The notes under the pieces: generated by a model
The model's database searches: none
What the model saw: the letters and a program-made list of their open reading frames with translations, nothing else
Told to the model about the DNA's origin: nothing
Shown here: piece after piece, positions 24,194 through 32,813 of the stretch
Layout: every line of letters starts with the position of its first letter
Position numbering within the stretch: the first letter of the stretch is position 1
Origin: Bacteroidales bacterium
Lineage (GTDB): Bacteria; Bacteroidota; Bacteroidia; Bacteroidales; Bacteroidaceae
Length of the DNA stretch: 42,740 nt
Assembly (NCBI GenBank): GCA_004555245.1
Contig: SFIS01000014.1
Location: forward strand, 1 to 42,740
Direction: 5' to 3'
Made by a program: the position numbers and the translations under genes

Positions 24194-25027
24194 ATGAAAC
24201 ACTACACTTTCAAGACACTATGCGCAATGGCTGCCGCCGCCGTGATGTCGCTGACATCGTGCGAGAAGGACCTGCAGGCGTACGACAACCCCGACTGCCG
24301 CCTCAACTTCTGCTTCAAGACGACAAACGGCGACGGATATGCCACGACAGAGGATATCAAGTACGGATATGCCGTTGTCGATAAACCTACGATATACAAC
24401 TTCAAGTTCTCGGGCGACATCACGCAGGACACCGTATGGGTGGTGGCGCAGACAATGGGCTTTGTCGCCGACTACGACAGACAGTATGATCTGGAGCAGG
24501 TAATGATAGAAGGCGAGGAGAATGCCGTGCCGGGAACTGACTATGCGTCATTCGATACAGATGAGGCAAAGAGAATACAGGTTGTCAAGGCGGGTGAGAC
24601 AATGTTCAAAGTGCCGGTCATCGTGAAGCGCGCGGCACGACAGCAGGACAAGACCCTCATGCTGAAGATACGATTCAGGGAGAACGCAAGCTTCAAGGCG
24701 GGATACAGCTGCATGCAGGAATGCATCGTTGCCATCACCGACCGCCTCTCGAAACCGTCCGTATGGGACGAGTTCCGTCTCGACTACACCTTCGGATATT
24801 ACGGCGAGATGAAACATCAGCTCATGATTGAATGGAGCGGACAGCCGTGGGACGACACCTATATCACCGAACTGTACAACACTGACAGCGGGTATCTGGA
24901 CTATATGGACCAGGTGTTTGCGAAACGTCTCGCAGAAGAGAACGCAAGACGCATGGCGCAGGGACTTGACGTCTGGCGCGAGGCTGACGGAACGGAGGTG
25001 GACTTCACACCCGCAAGCTGGTGGTGA
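24194..25027 (+). CDS. DUF4843-family lipoprotein
   Basis: 277 residues. The signal ends at LTSC (Cys23), followed by EKD. The body has the DUF4843 pattern: YDNPDCRLNFCFKTT, a Calx-beta-like repeat (GTDYASF, VPVIVKRAARQQDKTLMLKI) and a C-terminal WDEFRLDYTFGYYGEMKHQL. It occupies the SusE/F position directly after susD (48-base gap) and probably helps bind ligand at the surface. No enzyme motif is visible. Confidence 0.85.
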   Translation: MKHYTFKTLCAMAAAAVMSLTSCEKDLQAYDNPDCRLNFCFKTTNGDGYATTEDIKYGYAVVDKPTIYNFKFSGDITQDTVWVVAQTMGFVADYDRQYDLEQVMIEGEENAVPGTDYASFDTDEAKRIQVVKAGETMFKVPVIVKRAARQQDKTLMLKIRFRENASFKAGYSCMQECIVAITDRLSKPSVWDEFRLDYTFGYYGEMKHQLMIEWSGQPWDDTYITELYNTDSGYLDYMDQVFAKRLAEENARRMAQGLDVWREADGTEVDFTPASWW

Positions 25028-25095
25028 CGACCGCTTCTGACAGCGCCTCTTATACATTATTATTTATATAACAATCAAGAACTATCATCCGAAAA

Positions 25096-26643
25096 ATGAA
25101 AAAACATATCATCAATATCGCGCTCGCGATGTCTCTCGCCGCCATGCTCGCCGCATGCTACAGCGACGACAGCACTCTCGGCGACCTCTCGGCGGTGGGC
25201 GACATAGAGATAGCAGAGATGCCGGCACAGTCGGTAATCTCATACGCCGGAAACCATCTCATGGTGACACCCGTGATAGAAAGCACCTTCGGCGATGCCG
25301 ACCTGGAGTATGCATGGTATATCTATCAGGAGTGGACAGAGGAAGAGGACGGCTTCAGGACTAACTGCATCAGCCGCGAACGCAACCTCGACTACGAGGT
25401 GAACCTTGCGTCAGGCACATACACCGTCGCTCTGGAAGTGAAGTCGCGCTCAAACGGACTCGCCAAGCTGCAAAGCATGACACTCAACGTGAAGACGCAG
25501 TTTGCTGACGCATTCTATATCCTGAAGGAGACAGCCGACGGAAATACAGACCTCGACATCGTGGCGTCTGACGGAGGACTGGGCGAGAACATCATAACCA
25601 ACATGTACGGAAACCCCGTCAGCGGAAAGCCCGTCAACATCGCAGTCCTTTACGGACAGAACTGCATCGACCCAGACACGGAGGAGATGACGGCAATAAA
25701 CACCGTCAATGTCTTCACCGAGACAAGCTACGAATCATACCGTGCGGAAGACATGAAGAAGGTGTTCGACAAGACAACCATATCCTATGCCGGAGAAGAG
25801 AACACCGCCAACTACCGCAACATCGTGAACGGATATTTCGCCGCTTTCCTCGTAGCTGACAACGGCGTAGGCGCAAAGGCCTACGGCACTGACTTCGGAC
25901 TCTCTACCGGCAAATACGGTCTGCCTGCCGTCGAGGGCAACTACAGCAAACACATGCAGATGCTGGGACAGGGCGGCACTGGCATGGCGGTATGGGACAA
26001 CGACAACCACGGCATCTACAGCATCGACTATAACTGCAGGTACGCCATGGAAATCATTGCCGACCCGACAAGCAACGAGACATGCATCGCAAGCGGCATC
26101 AACCGCACGGGAGGCACGGAGACCGTATGGTATCTCACTGAGGACGCCGCAAAGGCGAAACGATTCCTCTATCTCATCGACAGCAACTTCGGAGAGCTGA
26201 TAGAGAAACGCCCCCTCGACCCGTCGCTACACATCAGCAACGCCACATGCGTGGCGGCATGCGGAGGCAGCGCGGCATACATCTATGCCGTGGATGGAGG
26301 CAGGCTCTACGGATACGGATGGGAGAACGGGACGGAGGTGGAGATCTCCCTCCCCGGCATCAGCGGCAACATCACTTTTGTCACAAACCAATGGCTCTGC
26401 GACCTATACGGCGGGACATACGATTTCGACAACCTCATCGTCGCAGAACAGAAGGGCGACACATACAGCATCTTCTTCTACGACAGCCTCGTGGGCGGAG
26501 TGCCGACAGATGCGCCGTACATGAAGGCTCAGGGAAACGGAAGAATCCGTGCCGTGCGCCGCACCACACCGTCTGTCATCGGATATTTCAACGTGTCTGT
26601 GAGCGGTTACAGCCCGATGCCCATCTTCCCGACAAGCGACTGA
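25096..26643 (+). CDS. PKD-like family lipoprotein
   Basis: 515 residues. The lipoprotein signal ends at LAAC (Cys21), followed by YSDDS. An Ig/PKD-like domain lies at about 45-135 (DLEYAWYIYQEWTEEE, LASGTYTVALEVKSRSNGLA). The rest resembles a beta-propeller-like binding module (FYILKETADGNTDLDIV, AAYIYAVDGGRLYGYGWENG). In Bacteroidetes such proteins accompany DUF4843 lipoproteins behind FecR-controlled SusCD pairs. A surface ligand-binding role is inferred. Confidence 0.8.
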   Translation: MKKHIINIALAMSLAAMLAACYSDDSTLGDLSAVGDIEIAEMPAQSVISYAGNHLMVTPVIESTFGDADLEYAWYIYQEWTEEEDGFRTNCISRERNLDYEVNLASGTYTVALEVKSRSNGLAKLQSMTLNVKTQFADAFYILKETADGNTDLDIVASDGGLGENIITNMYGNPVSGKPVNIAVLYGQNCIDPDTEEMTAINTVNVFTETSYESYRAEDMKKVFDKTTISYAGEENTANYRNIVNGYFAAFLVADNGVGAKAYGTDFGLSTGKYGLPAVEGNYSKHMQMLGQGGTGMAVWDNDNHGIYSIDYNCRYAMEIIADPTSNETCIASGINRTGGTETVWYLTEDAAKAKRFLYLIDSNFGELIEKRPLDPSLHISNATCVAACGGSAAYIYAVDGGRLYGYGWENGTEVEISLPGISGNITFVTNQWLCDLYGGTYDFDNLIVAEQKGDTYSIFFYDSLVGGVPTDAPYMKAQGNGRIRAVRRTTPSVIGYFNVSVSGYSPMPIFPTSD

Positions 26644-26712
26644 AACTGCGTTTCCCCTCCCTCTGAGGGGGGGCGCTTCTCATAAGCAATCATCCATTCA
26701 CATAATAAAAAA

Positions 26713-27816
26713 ATGAAAAGGACACTTTCAATTATCGCCATACTGACGCTGGCATTCGGCGCAGTGGCACAGACCAATTTCCGCCACATCTCGTTTGCAG
26801 AGGCCATGAAGGCGGCAAAGGCAGAGAAGAAACTCGTCTTCGTGGATTTCTACACCTCATGGTGCGGACCGTGCAAGATGATGGCACGCGATGTCTTCCC
26901 CCAGCAGAAGGTGGGAGAGTTCATGAACGCACGCTTCGTCTGCGTGAAATACGATGCGGAGAAAGAAGAGCCCGAGCTCGTGAAGAAATCCAACATCACC
27001 GCCTATCCCACGTTCGTCATCTTCGATGCTGACGGCAACGAGATAAACAGAAAGACGGGCGGCGGATCCGCCGATGCCTTCATTGCCGACATCGACCGCC
27101 TCAGCGACAACGAACTCACGCCGGAGAAGATAAGGGCGAGATACGACGCCGGAGAACGCACGCCGCGCCTCATAAAGGCATACGCCGCCATGCTCAACGA
27201 TGAGATATACAACTCCAGAAAGGGCAGAGAGGAGAAACAGCAGACTCTCGACAGCATCATAAACGATTATTTCAACTCCCTCTCCGAGAAAGAGAAACTC
27301 TCGAAAGAGAATTTCTTCATCTACACCGACTACTGCAGCCGCACCGCCGACGAGAAGATGCAGTTCCTCTTCAACAACAGAGACAAGGCAAAGAAAGCCG
27401 ACCGCGCTGAAGCCGACACCCTGCTGCAGAAAGCCTACGGCAACGAGCTTCAGACAATGGTGACATTCTACTATCCTTTCGACAAGGCTCAGTACGACCT
27501 CTTCCGCCGGCAGCTGATGACATTCGATTTCGCCAACACACCGGAGAACCAAGGCATTGTTGCCGTCCTCGACGCCTACGCCACCGGCGACCTCGCGAAA
27601 TACCTCGATGCCGTAGAGGAGAACGCGGGTGAAAAATGCGGCGAAAAGAGCTTCTCCATCTACTACGGCATGGCCACCGCCCTGAAAGATGCGCCGGAGC
27701 AGACGAAACAACGCGCGGCGAAACTCATACGCAGCCGCCTCGCCGGCATGCCGGCAACGGACATTGCATTCATCGGACGTGTGCTGATGGATCTCGAGAC
27801 CGAGAACAAACATTAA
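26713..27816 (+). CDS. Thioredoxin-fold protein with CGPC motif, exported
   Basis: 367 residues. Signal peptide MKRTLSIIAILTLAFGAVAQ. Thioredoxin domain (about 22-130) with the active site WCGPC at residues 50-54 and the cis-Pro segment NITAYPTF. A helical C-terminal domain of about 230 residues follows with no recognised family. It is the last gene of the susC operon (69-base gap) and ends at the shared terminator 27846-27875. A periplasmic disulfide reductase or chaperone for operon products is plausible. Thioredoxin-like proteins are common in this kind of SusCD operon. Confidence 0.88.
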   Translation: MKRTLSIIAILTLAFGAVAQTNFRHISFAEAMKAAKAEKKLVFVDFYTSWCGPCKMMARDVFPQQKVGEFMNARFVCVKYDAEKEEPELVKKSNITAYPTFVIFDADGNEINRKTGGGSADAFIADIDRLSDNELTPEKIRARYDAGERTPRLIKAYAAMLNDEIYNSRKGREEKQQTLDSIINDYFNSLSEKEKLSKENFFIYTDYCSRTADEKMQFLFNNRDKAKKADRAEADTLLQKAYGNELQTMVTFYYPFDKAQYDLFRRQLMTFDFANTPENQGIVAVLDAYATGDLAKYLDAVEENAGEKCGEKSFSIYYGMATALKDAPEQTKQRAAKLIRSRLAGMPATDIAFIGRVLMDLETENKH

Positions 27817-27845
27817 TATATATATGTTTATTCATCTAAACGCAG

Positions 27846-27877
27846 AAGGGCTGCATCTGTGAAGATGCAGCCCTTTG
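27846..27877. terminator. Bidirectional terminator between convergent genes
   Basis: AAGGGCTGCATC and GATGCAGCCCTT form a perfect 12-bp stem with a 6-base loop, between the thioredoxin gene (plus) and the PLP-enzyme gene (minus). Short T runs on both strands are modest. Confidence 0.85.
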
Positions 27878-27916
27878 TCGGGTATAAGTCAAAATGGGAA
27901 AGCGCCGTCAGGGCAC

Positions 27917-29098
27917 TCATATCGCCGCCTTGAGGCGTTCGAGCGCTTCGGCGAGTACGGCTCGCGGTGTGCCGACATTCAGGCGCATGAAGCCTGCGCC
28001 GCAGTTGGGCGACGTGCCCACCCCGAACATTGCGCCGTCGTTGAGGGCAAGCCGTGCCTTCTTCACGAAGAGTTCCTGAAGCTCATGGTGGGAGAGCCCC
28101 ATGCCGCGGCAGTCGAGCCAGACGAGGAACGACGCCTGCGGGCGAAGGACACGGATGCCTGGGATATGGTCTGCGATGTATCGCTCGACGAAGAGGATGT
28201 TCTCCTCGACATACCTCAACATCTCGCGTCGCCACTCCTCGCCGTGACGGAAGGCGGCTATGGTGGCTATGGTGGAGAAGAGCGGGGGCTCGCCAAGCTC
28301 GTTGGCCGACAGCCAGCCGTAGAAGCGTTCGCGCAGGCTGCTGTTGACTATGATGCTGTATGACGACACCACGCCGGCGATGTTGAATGTCTTCGACGGT
28401 GCCTGGAACGTGATGCTGCATTCCGCAGCCTCTTCGGACACCGTGGCGAAGGGTATGTGGCGGTTGCCGAACAATGTCATGTCGCAGTGTATCTCGTCGC
28501 TGACGACTATGATGTTGTGGTCGTGGCAGAAGCGGGCAAGCCGTGTCAGTGTCCTGCGATCCCAGCATATCCCGGCGGGGTTGTGGGGGTTGCTCAGGAG
28601 AAGCATGCGGCATCTCGCGTCGCACACCTCCTCGAGATTCCGGAAGTCCATGCTGTAGCTGCCGTCGGCGTTGAGTAAGAGGGGGTTGCACACCACCTCC
28701 CTGCCGTTGCCCTCGGGCGTGAGGCGGAAGGGGTGATACACGGGCGGCTGGATGATGATTTTGTCGCCGGGCGAGGTGAAGACATTCATTGCCATGCCGA
28801 TGCCCTTCACGATGCCGGGGATGTAGCTGAGCCATTCGCGCTCCGGCCGCCAGCCGTGGTGCGAGGCCACCCAGTCTGCCACGCTCTGCCAGTATTCGTC
28901 CGGAATCATGGTGTAGCCCAGGATAGGATGATCCAGCCGCCTGCGCAGCGCCTCGATGATAAAGTCCGGCGTGGCGAAGTCCATGTCTGCCACCCACAGC
29001 GGGAGGAGGGAGGCGTCGCCGAAACGTTCCGCCAGCATACCATGCTTGTAGTCGTGGCTGCCGCGGCGGTCGATGATGCGGTCAAAATTGTATGGCAT
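27917..29098 (-). CDS. patB: MalY/PatB-type PLP enzyme (cystathionine beta-lyase family)
   Basis: 393 residues from ATG 29098 (MPYNFDRIIDRRGSHDYKHG). A longer frame from 29176 would begin upstream of the promoter at 29150-29157 and is rejected. It is a fold-type I aminotransferase-like enzyme: WVADMDFATP, LSYIPGIVKGI, LLLSNPHNPAG, VVSDEIHCDM, and the PLP-binding Lys in APSKTFNIAG. MalY/PatB members cleave cystathionine or cysteine to pyruvate, ammonia and a thiol; some are regulators or transaminases. It is a single-gene unit with its own promoter, convergent with the susC operon. Confidence 0.9.
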   Translation of the reverse strand: MPYNFDRIIDRRGSHDYKHGMLAERFGDASLLPLWVADMDFATPDFIIEALRRRLDHPILGYTMIPDEYWQSVADWVASHHGWRPEREWLSYIPGIVKGIGMAMNVFTSPGDKIIIQPPVYHPFRLTPEGNGREVVCNPLLLNADGSYSMDFRNLEEVCDARCRMLLLSNPHNPAGICWDRRTLTRLARFCHDHNIIVVSDEIHCDMTLFGNRHIPFATVSEEAAECSITFQAPSKTFNIAGVVSSYSIIVNSSLRERFYGWLSANELGEPPLFSTIATIAAFRHGEEWRREMLRYVEENILFVERYIADHIPGIRVLRPQASFLVWLDCRGMGLSHHELQELFVKKARLALNDGAMFGVGTSPNCGAGFMRLNVGTPRAVLAEALERLKAAI

Positions 29099-29104
29099 AC
29101 GTTT

Positions 29105-29130
29105 TCTGTTGACGAGTTTTTTTTGTTGTC
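29105..29130 (-). repeat. GTCAAC/GACAAC leader motif before patB-like gene
   Basis: The leader on the minus strand reads CGACAACAAAAAAAACTCGT followed by CAACAG, matching the CTCGTCAAC wording found before other genes here. Confidence 0.45.
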
Positions 29131-29149
29131 GATGACGGTTATACGCCTG

Positions 29150-29177
29150 CAAATATAGCTCATTCTCCCGTAACAAA
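29150..29177 (-). promoter_or_regulatory. Promoter of patB-like gene
   Basis: TATATTTG (-7 box, 29150-29157) has an upstream TTTG at 29174-29177. The spacing of 16 is slightly short. It predicts a leader of about 45 nt to ATG 29098. Confidence 0.6.
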
Positions 29178-29301
29178 GCACATTGCGCCGTGTCTTTTAA
29201 TACTTTTTAACCGCTTTTCCCGCCTCCCGTCTCTGTGGTTAAAATGCGTTAAATAAGTATTAATAACCTTGTTATATGTCAATATTTCCATAATTATTCA
29301 C

Positions 29302-29309
29302 TAACTTTG
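29302..29309 (+). promoter_or_regulatory. -7 box of promoter for M23 peptidase gene
   Basis: TAACTTTG followed by CAACG, 150 bases before the ATG. No clear TTTG -33 element is seen. The stretch 29158-29301 is AT-rich and holds no gene. Confidence 0.6.
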
Positions 29310-29320
29310 CAACGAATATG

Positions 29321-29350
29321 CGCAGGGCGTGACCCTCTGCGGCTGTTTTT
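29321..29350 (+). other. Hairpin plus short T run in M23 gene leader
   Basis: CGCAG-GG pairs with CC-CTGCG, with one bulged T, starting about 5 bases after the predicted transcript start and followed by GCTGTTTTT. This could be a weak attenuator. The stem is short, so the evidence is thin. Confidence 0.35.
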
Positions 29351-29461
29351 ACGCTTGTCCCACGTATGTCTCCCGGGGCTATGGCATTGTGATTTTCTTG
29401 CATGTCATGACGCGGGGACAGGGGGATGGACCTAACCGACTAAACACCCATATATCAGAAA

Positions 29462-30424
29462 ATGACAGAAACAAAAAGTATATCGTCAAAGGTATTGTTT
29501 GCCATCGCTACACTGTTATTCACCGCCCTCAGCGTCGAGGCTCAGGACATGCTTGCGCGCCAGGCTCCCGTTGACCGGAAGATGAAAGCCGTTGACACCC
29601 TTGCCCTGAAAGACCTCATACACCGCGAGCAGGCCGCCTCGCCCGCCGCCGACCTCTATGAAGACTGGAACAATGTCTATGCGCACAGAGCGACGGAGCT
29701 GCCCGATTCTTTCCTCATCAACCTCAGACATTTCTGTATGCCCACGCCCTCGCGCGTCGTAACGTCAAACTTCGGCCCGAGATGGGGACGGCAGCATAAG
29801 GGCATAGACATAAAGGTGTATATCGGCGATTCCATACGCTCAGCCTTCTCGGGGAAGGTGAGGATGGTGAAGTACGAGCCGTCGGGATACGGACACTATA
29901 TCGTGGTGAGACACAACAACGGGCTTGAGACCATCTACGCCCACTGCTCGAAAATCATCGCGGCGGAGAACCAGAACGTAAGGGCGGGAGACGTCATCGC
30001 CCTCGGGGGAAACACGGGAAGGAGCACAGGCTCGCACCTGCACTTCGAGACGCGCCTCTGCGGCGTGGCGATAAACCCCGCCATCCTCTTCGACTTCAGA
30101 AACCAGGATGTCGTGGCAGACACGTATCTCTTCAGAAAGAACACCTTCATGGCAGAATCGCACGAGGCGAACCGCCTGCGCGGAAAGGTGAACGGCGGAG
30201 GATACACCCGAGAGCAGGTGCTGGGAACAGAGGAGGTGGCTGCCGCAACGGCGACGGACGAGACGCCTGGAACTCAGCAGACAAGCTATCATAAGGTGCG
30301 GAAGGGGGAGACGCTATTCTCCATCGCACAGAAAAGGGGCATCACGGTTGAAGAGCTGTGCCGCCTCAACCGCATAAAGAAGACGAAGCGCCTGAAGGTG
30401 GGACAGCTGCTCAGATGCTCGTGA
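29462..30424 (+). CDS. Murein hydrolase, M23 peptidase with C-terminal LysM domain
   Basis: 320 residues. Signal region KVLFAIATLLFTALSVEAQ. The M23/LytM zinc peptidase domain (about 95-225) shows the metal-binding motifs HKGIDIKV and GSHLHFET and a YIVVRHNNGLETIYAHCS core. A LysM peptidoglycan-binding domain (about 277-320, YHKVRKGETLFSIAQKRGIT) follows. Such enzymes cut or remodel peptidoglycan crosslinks in the periplasm. Neighbours give no pathway link; it has its own promoter. Confidence 0.95.
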   Translation: MTETKSISSKVLFAIATLLFTALSVEAQDMLARQAPVDRKMKAVDTLALKDLIHREQAASPAADLYEDWNNVYAHRATELPDSFLINLRHFCMPTPSRVVTSNFGPRWGRQHKGIDIKVYIGDSIRSAFSGKVRMVKYEPSGYGHYIVVRHNNGLETIYAHCSKIIAAENQNVRAGDVIALGGNTGRSTGSHLHFETRLCGVAINPAILFDFRNQDVVADTYLFRKNTFMAESHEANRLRGKVNGGGYTREQVLGTEEVAAATATDETPGTQQTSYHKVRKGETLFSIAQKRGITVEELCRLNRIKKTKRLKVGQLLRCS

Positions 30425-30755
30425 CGCAATGAGAGAGGGTGGGAGAATGCTCGCACACTCTCTCATTTCTCATTTCTCATTTTTCATTTTCACGCAATCC
30501 CTTTTCCGTTGACTACCCGACGACTGTCTCTTGTCTTTGTCTTGTTTCATGTTGACGGGGTTGGCAGTCTTGTCTTTTCCGGGAGGCGACAACAAGGACA
30601 ACGAGAGCAACAGCAACTCTTCAGTTGGCAACAGAAATCTTGTTGTCTCCGTTGTATGTCACCTCGTGACATCCCGCAGTTGCGTCCGTTCTTCCAGTTG
30701 TTTCTGTTGTCTCTGTTGTCGTTAAAAAAAGACATCGTTGTCGTAAAAAACATCG
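30425..30755. other. Intergenic leader region before btuB-like gene
   Basis: No gene is supported. It holds a short AT-rich repeat (CTCATTTCTCATTTCTCATT, 30462-30481), two GTTGAC motifs (about 30508-30514 and 30550-30556), the 99-bp element copy B (30622-30720) and GTTGTCGT-A-tract sequences reaching the start codon. No cobalamin riboswitch core is found here. No TAnnTTTG box is obvious. Confidence 0.6.
30622..30720 (+). repeat. Dispersed 99-bp leader element, copy B
   Basis: Same length and ungapped alignment with copy A (10114-10212), with about seven substitutions. It is in the same orientation relative to its downstream gene. The ATGTCAC-CTC-GTGACAT hairpin is fully conserved. It ends 35 bases before the btuB-like reading frame. 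Confidence 0.85.
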
Positions 30756-32813
30756 TTGCAGTCACAAAAAAACAATCCCCCAAAAAATAATTCTTCATTG
30801 TTTAGTTATTCATTGCTCATCATTCTGATAGCCGCCATGCCATGGATTGCGGCAGCGCAAGGCGCACCGCAGGCGGCAGATATCAGAAACGACAGCGTAT
30901 ATGCCATCGGAGAAGTAACGGTGGTGGGAAGCAAGGGACGCGACATCATCCCGCCGCAGACACTGAAAGGCGCACAGCTGAAGGCGCTGAACACCGTGTC
31001 TGTTGCCGACGCACTGCGCTTCTTCAGCGGAATACAGGTGAAGGACTATGGCGGTGTGGGAGGGATAAAGACCGTCAACATACGTTCGATGGGGTCGCAG
31101 CATCTCGGAGTGTATTATGACGGAGTGGAACTCGGCAACGCACAGAACGGACAGACGGACCTCGGACAGCTCTCTATGGACAACGTAGAGGAGATAAGCG
31201 TGTATAACGGACAGAAGAGCGCCATCTTCCAGACGGCGTCCGACTTCGGAAACGCCGGCACGGTGTATATCCGCACACGCCAGCCCGTCTTCAGCGACGG
31301 CGGGACGACGAACGTGAAGACAAAAGTGAGATACGGCAGCAGCAATATGCTGCGCATCAGCGGGGTTTGGGAGCAGAGGCTGGCAAAAGGCATCGCCATG
31401 TCGGTCAGCACGGGAGGGCTCTCGTCTGACGGACACTACACCTTCCGTTACAGACGGAGGAACTACGACGGCTCCGTAGCCTACGATACCACTGCCATAC
31501 GCCAGAACGGGGACATCCTCGCACTGAGAGCCGAGGCGAACCTCTACGGTACCCTGCTGCGAGGGTCGTGGGGGGCAAAGGCATACACCTACCACAGCAA
31601 CCGAGGCATTCCGGGAGCCATAGTGAACAACGTGTGGAAGAGGGAAGAACGCCAGACGGACGGCAACACCTTTGTGCAGGCCTGGTGGCAGCAGAATGTC
31701 AGCACGGCATACAGCGCACGAATCCTCGCAAAATATGCCTGCTACAACACCCACTATGTCAACCGCGACACCACGACATACATGGCGGACAACAGATACA
31801 GGCAGCAGGAAATGTATCTCTCCACGTCGCATCTGCTCGAAATCATGCCCGGATGGAACATGTCGGCGTGCTGCGACATGCGGTGGAGCACGCTATGGTC
31901 GGACATGCCGCTTTGCTACTTCCCCGAACGCCTGCACGGCATGGCGGCCCTCGCCACTGTCGCCGACCTGGGGAAGGCGAAGGTGCAGGGCAGCCTGCTT
32001 GTAAACATCGTCAGCGACAGGCTGGAAGACGCCGTCAGCCCGTCGCCTCTTGTCAGATGGACACCCGCCATCTTCGTCAACTTCACGCCATTCGGCAACG
32101 ACGCAATGGCATTCAGGGCCTTTGCCAAGCGCAGCTTCCGGATGCCGACCTTCAACGATCTCTACTATGCTGACATGGGGAATGCCGCCCTGCGCCCGGA
32201 GACGGCTCTGCAGCTCGACGCCGGGGCGGAATACAGCCGCGGACGCTTGAACTCCATGCTGCAACGGCTGCGCATCACTGCCGACATCTACTACAACCGC
32301 ATCACGGACAAAATCATCGCCTACCCGAAGGGACAGCAGTTCAGATGGACTATGATGAATCTCGGAAAGGTCGATATCACGGGCATTGACCTGTCCGCCG
32401 ACATCACTCTCTGCCCTATGCGCGACACACGGCTGCAGGCACGGCTGCAATACACATATCAGGATGCACGCGACGTGACCGACCCCTCTTCTTCATACTA
32501 CCGCGACCAGATAGCATACATACCATACAACTCCGGCTCGGTGATGATAGGAGCCGGATGGAAGGGGTGGGCGCTCAACTATTCGTTCATCTACACGGGA
32601 AAACGATACTCGCAGCAGGAGAACATCGTGTATAACCTCGTGCAGCCCTGGTACACATCAGACCTCAACATTGTCTTCACGACACGCCGCAAGAATACCG
32701 AACTGCGGCTGACAATGGAAGTAAACAACCTCTTCTCACAAGATTATGATGTCATTCTCAACTATCCTATGCCGAAACGCAACTATGCGGTCGGTGCTGA
32801 TATCAGCTTTTAG
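30756..32813 (+). CDS. TonB-dependent receptor, BtuB-like
   Basis: 685 residues if it starts at TTG 30756. There is no ATG before the export signal (SLLIILIAAMPWIAAAQG), so the start must be TTG (30756, 30798 or 30813) or another non-ATG codon. The plug domain has VADALRFFSGIQVKDYGGVG, NIRSMGSQHLGVYYDGVELG and NVEEISVYNGQKSA. A 22-strand-type barrel follows, with RSFRMPTFNDLYYADMGNAA and a C-terminal NYAVGADISF. This type, followed by a BtuG-like lipoprotein, matches cobalamin uptake receptors of Bacteroidetes, but no riboswitch precedes it. It overlaps the next gene, so the two are translationally linked. Confidence 0.82.
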   Translation: MQSQKNNPPKNNSSLFSYSLLIILIAAMPWIAAAQGAPQAADIRNDSVYAIGEVTVVGSKGRDIIPPQTLKGAQLKALNTVSVADALRFFSGIQVKDYGGVGGIKTVNIRSMGSQHLGVYYDGVELGNAQNGQTDLGQLSMDNVEEISVYNGQKSAIFQTASDFGNAGTVYIRTRQPVFSDGGTTNVKTKVRYGSSNMLRISGVWEQRLAKGIAMSVSTGGLSSDGHYTFRYRRRNYDGSVAYDTTAIRQNGDILALRAEANLYGTLLRGSWGAKAYTYHSNRGIPGAIVNNVWKREERQTDGNTFVQAWWQQNVSTAYSARILAKYACYNTHYVNRDTTTYMADNRYRQQEMYLSTSHLLEIMPGWNMSACCDMRWSTLWSDMPLCYFPERLHGMAALATVADLGKAKVQGSLLVNIVSDRLEDAVSPSPLVRWTPAIFVNFTPFGNDAMAFRAFAKRSFRMPTFNDLYYADMGNAALRPETALQLDAGAEYSRGRLNSMLQRLRITADIYYNRITDKIIAYPKGQQFRWTMMNLGKVDITGIDLSADITLCPMRDTRLQARLQYTYQDARDVTDPSSSYYRDQIAYIPYNSGSVMIGAGWKGWALNYSFIYTGKRYSQQENIVYNLVQPWYTSDLNIVFTTRRKNTELRLTMEVNNLFSQDYDVILNYPMPKRNYAVGADISF

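Noticed and set aside
26644..26712. Terminator between the PKD-like lipoprotein and thioredoxin genes
   Set aside because: CCCTCC and GGGGGG runs could pair loosely but the stem is irregular and no T tract follows; cotranscription is more likely.
26857..27813. 318-codon minus-strand frame opposite the thioredoxin gene
   Set aside because: Antisense to a protein with a clear WCGPC site; no features of its own.
30425..30755. Second cobalamin riboswitch upstream of the btuB-like gene
   Set aside because: The core and B12-box sequences found at 5463-5641 are absent on both strands here.
30810..31832. 340-codon minus-strand frame opposite the btuB-like gene
   Set aside because: Shadow of the TonB receptor plug region.
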